Of a stretch of DNA of 64,000 nt, positions 60,201 to 64,000 are shown one piece after another (the first letter of the stretch is position 1; each line of letters begins with the position of its first letter). This DNA is from Erigeron canadensis (lineage: Eukaryota > Streptophyta > Magnoliopsida > Asterales > Asteraceae): contig NC_057761.1 of NCBI RefSeq assembly GCF_010389155.1, positions 10,480,501 through 10,544,500 of the forward strand, given 5' to 3'. The position numbers were made by a program, and so were the translations under genes. The notes under the pieces are model-generated. The model was not told where the DNA came from, did not search any database, and saw nothing but the letters and a program-made list of their open reading frames with translations.

Positions 60201-61367
60201 TCAACCCCAGAAGCTGATCCAGATCTCTTGAGCGTTTCTTTTAGCACTGGCAGGCACTAAGTCCTCAACAGTGTGTCTTTTAGATTTGGATTTAGAAATG
60301 GTGGATGAGGGTGTGGCTAGAGTGGCTGATGATGTGGCCAACTCTTCACCCCAGAAGAAGAAGAAGAAGAAGTAGATTGGAAGAGTTTGAGGGTTTAAGA
60401 GATTGAGTACCTTGACTCTCCTGATTGGCAGATTGAGTGTCAGACTCAGATCGCGTCGAAGGAGAGGGAGAGCTTCCTCACGTGCTTTGTTCCCTCTCTC
60501 TTTGCCTGCAGAAATCAAGGAATCTGCATTGCTCGGGTTAAACCCTGCGCAGTCACCTTGGGACTATTAAAGATATTAGTGTTTATGGCCTTACATTCAA
60601 CAGTTAGCCAGTTGCCAAACTAAAATCATCATCAAGAATGCTTCTATGATGAGAGAATCCTTCCATAGGGTATGGTAGAGGTCTTGTGTTGACTCGGACC
60701 ACTAAGTCTTTAAACAAATTTCAGCATAATCTACTCTGGTCATAGTGACCATAGAATGAAAAATTTGTAATTCAAGCACATTAGGCTGATCAAAGCTGCC
60801 AGCTTTCATTGTAAAGTTTTAATAATAGTACTTAAAAGATAATTCCAGATCCAGTTAAATATTTCAATTTTATAATAGAAGCCAAAGGACCAGAATAGTC
60901 ACAGATTTGTAAAATGTCTTCATCCATATAATCAAGTTCGAAAGCTGACATAAGCTTTCTCAGTAATGATTACCTGTTTCTTACCGTTGAGAATGGTGCC
61001 TCGAATCACAACTTCTTCTTTCTTAGTTTTCCACCACACAGCTTGCCCAGAATTCATAGAGCATGTCCTGATACACCACGTTTGGCTTCTCAATCAATAC
61101 CTTGCCAAGTGGATGATGCCATAAGAAGGCAACAATTTCATCATAGCCCTTAGCCCAAGAGGGTGGATGAATATTGGCAGAGACAAGATTGACAATCTTG
61201 ATTTTACTTGTATCAAAATCAGCCGGGTTAACAACTACATTTGACCCTACAACGTATCGAGGAAGCTTAGCTGCGCTTGTCGGAGCTGGGTGTTGAAACC
61301 CAGATTCAGATGAAGAATCATTATTATTATTGTTACTAGCAGATTGCGATGAAGAAGATGAAGCCAT
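57209..61367 (-). pseudogene. Third ORF of element 5, main part
   Basis: The ATG at 61367 gives the same MASSSSSQSASNN start as element 4. All regions of the element 4 product can be followed: globular N-terminal part, basic run, coiled coil and C-terminal domain, but the frame changes far more often because of one- and two-base losses. Shared changes with element 4, such as the frame shift after the GRILS motif, predate the duplication; the others may be later mutations or sequencing errors. Confidence 0.75.
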
Positions 61368-61895
61368 TTAAGATAAAGAAATAAGATAAGACAGAAAAGG
61401 ATTAAACAACAAAATAATTTGATGGAACAGGACACAGATTAGGTGAAAATAAGAAATTTGATTTTATGAACAGAAAAAGCAATTGAATTGGGTTTTAGGT
61501 TATAATGAGTATATATATTCGGAAAAAAATAATAAATATTTAAAATAACCGTTTGGAGGGAAGAAGAAAAAGAAAAGATTTGATTGGATGAAACAACTAG
61601 TGGGGGTGTATATTTACAGAAATATACCGTTACCACCACACGTGTCACATACCAATTGAACAGAAAAGAAAATCGATAAATAAGTAAACCAAATATTCTA
61701 ATCTAAATAATAAAACGCACTGAGATATTTAATAATAAAAAAACCACTAAGCTGGGTCAGACTCAGCTTGCTTAGTTTTACTTGATTTTCACCAAGTAAA
61801 GAGAGCAGTCTGGGTCGACACAGCTTACCCTCAGAAATTTGAAATTCTTTAAGGGGTTAGATTTATTATTACTTAGCTCACTGCCTCTTACATAT
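61368..61895 (-). promoter_or_regulatory. Promoter-like spacer before the third ORF of element 5
   Basis: It is a near copy of the element 4 spacer: GTGACACGTG near 61647-61638, TATATA near 61512 and AAAACCC near 61495 on the minus strand. Confidence 0.45.
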
Positions 61896-64000
61896 TTAGC
61901 ATACCAGCTTACTTATAAGATAATTGAACCTGTTTTCATCCAATGGCTTTGTGAATAAGTCTGCAAGCTGATCATCAGTTGGAATAAAATGCAGTTCAAC
62001 ATCTTCTTTCATCACATGATCTCTGATAAAGTGATATCTGATATCAATGTGCTTAGTCCTAGAATGGAGCACAGGATTGTTTGAGATTGCTATGGCACTT
62101 GTATTGTCACAAAAGATTGGAGTCTTTGATGCAGTGACACCATAGTCTTGCAATTGAAATTGCATCCACAAAACTTGTGAACAACAACTTCCTGCAGCAA
62201 CATACTCAGCTTCTGCAGTGGAAATGGAAACTGAATGCTGCTTCTTGCTAGACCAGCTTACAAGTCTGTTGCCAAGCAATTGACAACTCCTGAAGTGCTT
62301 TTTCTATCAATCTTACAACCTGCAAGTCAGAATCTGAATAGCCAATTAGATCAAATCCAGAGTCTTTGGGATACCAAAGACCCAGATTGGGACTACCTTT
62401 AAGGTATCTAAAGATTCTCTTCACAGCCTTAAGATGTGATTCTTTAGGATTAGCCTGATATCTTGCACAAAAGACATGTAGCAAACATAATATCTGGTCT
62501 ACTAGCAGTCAAGTAAAGTAATGAACCTATCATACCCCTATAAGCTGTGACATCAGTAGGTTTCCCACTTTTGTCCTCACTCAGCTTATCACCAGTTCCC
62601 ATTGGAGTTTTCATAGGTGAGCAATCACTGAAACCAAATTTACTTAGCAAATCTTTAACATATTTACCTTGATTTATGAAAATACCTTGTTTGGTCTGTT
62701 TTACTTGTAAACCAAGAAAATAGTTAAGTTCCCCATCATGCTCATTTCATACTTTTTAGACATTAAATCAGAAAACTTTTTGCAAAGTCTTTCACTGCTA
62801 GAACCAAATATGATATCATCTACATAAATTTGTACAAGTAGAATTCACCTTTATTTTCTCACAATAAAGTCTTGTCAACATTACCTCTTTTGAACTTGTT
62901 TTCAAGCAGAAATTTGGACAAAGTATCATACCATGCTCTTGGAGCCTTTTTGAGACCATAGAGGGCCTTGTCAAGCTTAAAACATGGTTAGGAAACTTTG
63001 AGCTTTCAAAACCTGGAGGTTGTTCAACATAGACTTCTTCTTCCAGTTTTCCATTCAGAAATGCACTCTTCACATCCATTTGATACACCTTAAAACCTTT
63101 GTGAGCAGAATAAGCCAAGAACATCCTGATGGCTTCCAATCTGGCCACAGGAGCAAAGGTTTCATCATAATCAATTCCATCTTCCTGTCTATATCCAAGA
63201 GCAACCAATCTTCCTGTCACTACTCCTCTCTCATCCATTTTGTTTCTGTAGACCCACTTGGTTCCAATTATAGTCTTAGAGTGATGAGGTCTTGGAACCA
63301 ATTTCCAAACCTTGTTTCTCTCAAACTGTGTTAGTTCATCTTGCATTGCATTTACCCAAGAGGGATCTGACAGAGCTTCAGCAACATCAGTTGGCTCCAC
63401 TTTACTAACAAAATTGACAAACATGCAAAAATTGCCTGTTGCCTTTCTTCTAGTCTTCCACTAGATAGAGGATCACCAATGATTTGATTTATGGGATGAC
63501 TCTTTGTCCATTTGATTACACGTTGAGCAGAGTTGCTTTCTTGAACAATGGGCTAGATTAGAAAGACTAGCCTGATCAGCTTGAGGAAATTGTTGATCAT
63601 TGTTCCAAAACAGGATCTGAGTCATCTTGGGAGTCATTTAATGGATTTATAGTAGGATCAGCTTGCTCACATTCAAAGAATGGTAACTCTCTTCTTCTAT
63701 TGCTCCCCCTGAGTTTGAGCATTAATTTCTTCAACAGGTGGATTAGAGGGAGGCTCATTCTCAGGAACAGCCAGTTCTTCAAAGTTAATTTCATCATCTT
63801 CAGAATGAACATTAACTGACTTAGAGCAACCTTCATCAATATTCACATTTACAGAGTTTCAATAGTTCTTGTTCTCTTATGTATACTCTGTAAGCCTTCA
63901 TCTGAGTAGCATATCCAAGTAGGATGCCTTCATCTGCTTTTCTTCAAACTTGCCAAGATGGTCTTTCTGATTCAGAATGTAACAAGGACTGCCAAACATT
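61896..64000 (-). pseudogene. pol: pol of element 5, C-terminal part (RT and RNase H)
   Basis: RNase H is open at 62279-61896 and keeps the natural end (ADLFTKPLDENRF ... SKLVC) that element 4 has lost to a stop. Further up, RNase H and RT fragments are split by one-base changes near 62280, 62460, 62730, 62850 and 62980. The RT region at 63424-62990 is open ([13 protein letters not shown]). The upstream linker runs to the window edge. Confidence 0.87.

Larger units (their letters stand above)
55834..64000 (-). mobile_element. Element 5: second internal region of the tandem array, partial
   Basis: On the minus strand it carries pol (from beyond the right edge), spacer and third ORF, nearly identical to element 4 apart from many one- and two-base indels. 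A 100-N gap and foreign sequence lie in the third ORF. Its gag and outer LTR would be beyond the window. Confidence 0.88.

Overview
The window is nuclear plant DNA made almost entirely of LTR retrotransposons. Ty1-copia gag-pol genes, primer-binding sites matching plant initiator tRNA-Met (TGGTATCAGAGC), and large extra ORFs between pol and the 3' LTR point to the SIRE/Maximus type. Asteraceae is my best guess for the host, but this is an inference from general resemblance. I see no tRNA, rRNA or convincing intact host gene. Almost every coding region is broken by stops, frameshifts or deletions.

Layout. Element 1 (1-9693, minus) is a SIRE-like copy lacking only its 3' end: third ORF, pol, gag, 5' LTR. 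It abuts a 5'-truncated LTR of the same family in the opposite orientation that belongs to element 3 (9694-13729, plus), the most decayed copy. Element 3 is interrupted in its integrase region by element 2 (13730-25064, plus), which has a full 5' LTR, an open gag, a damaged pol, a 3.7-kb third ORF and a truncated 3' LTR. A further piece of element 3 pol follows (25065-25398). The likely order is element 3 first, then elements 1 and 2 into it.

25399-33153 is a mosaic: an uncharacterised AT-rich repeat starting TGTAACGCCCC; a 327-bp copia LTR with a leader carrying a 40-bp-period hairpin array; an unrecognised ORF; an LTR of a second family; a three-exon gene-like fragment; and an antisense Ty3-gypsy gag-protease fragment. 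33154-40739 is element 6 (plus), another copia element, followed by about 2.2 kb of non-coding DNA with an LTR-like tail.

42940-64000 is a minus-strand tandem array of a second SIRE-like family: LTR, internal region (element 4), shared LTR, second internal region (element 5, running off the window). Element 5 contains a 100-N gap flanked by a duplicated third-ORF segment and a gypsy gag fragment, and differs from element 4 by many small indels, so part of its damage may be assembly error.

The most interesting signal is the third ORF. In both SIRE-like families it is preceded by what looks like its own plant promoter: a GTGACACGTG box, a TATA box about 140 bp before the ATG, and a leader with AAACCCTA. 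Its product looks like a soluble, coiled-coil, possibly nuclear protein rather than an envelope.
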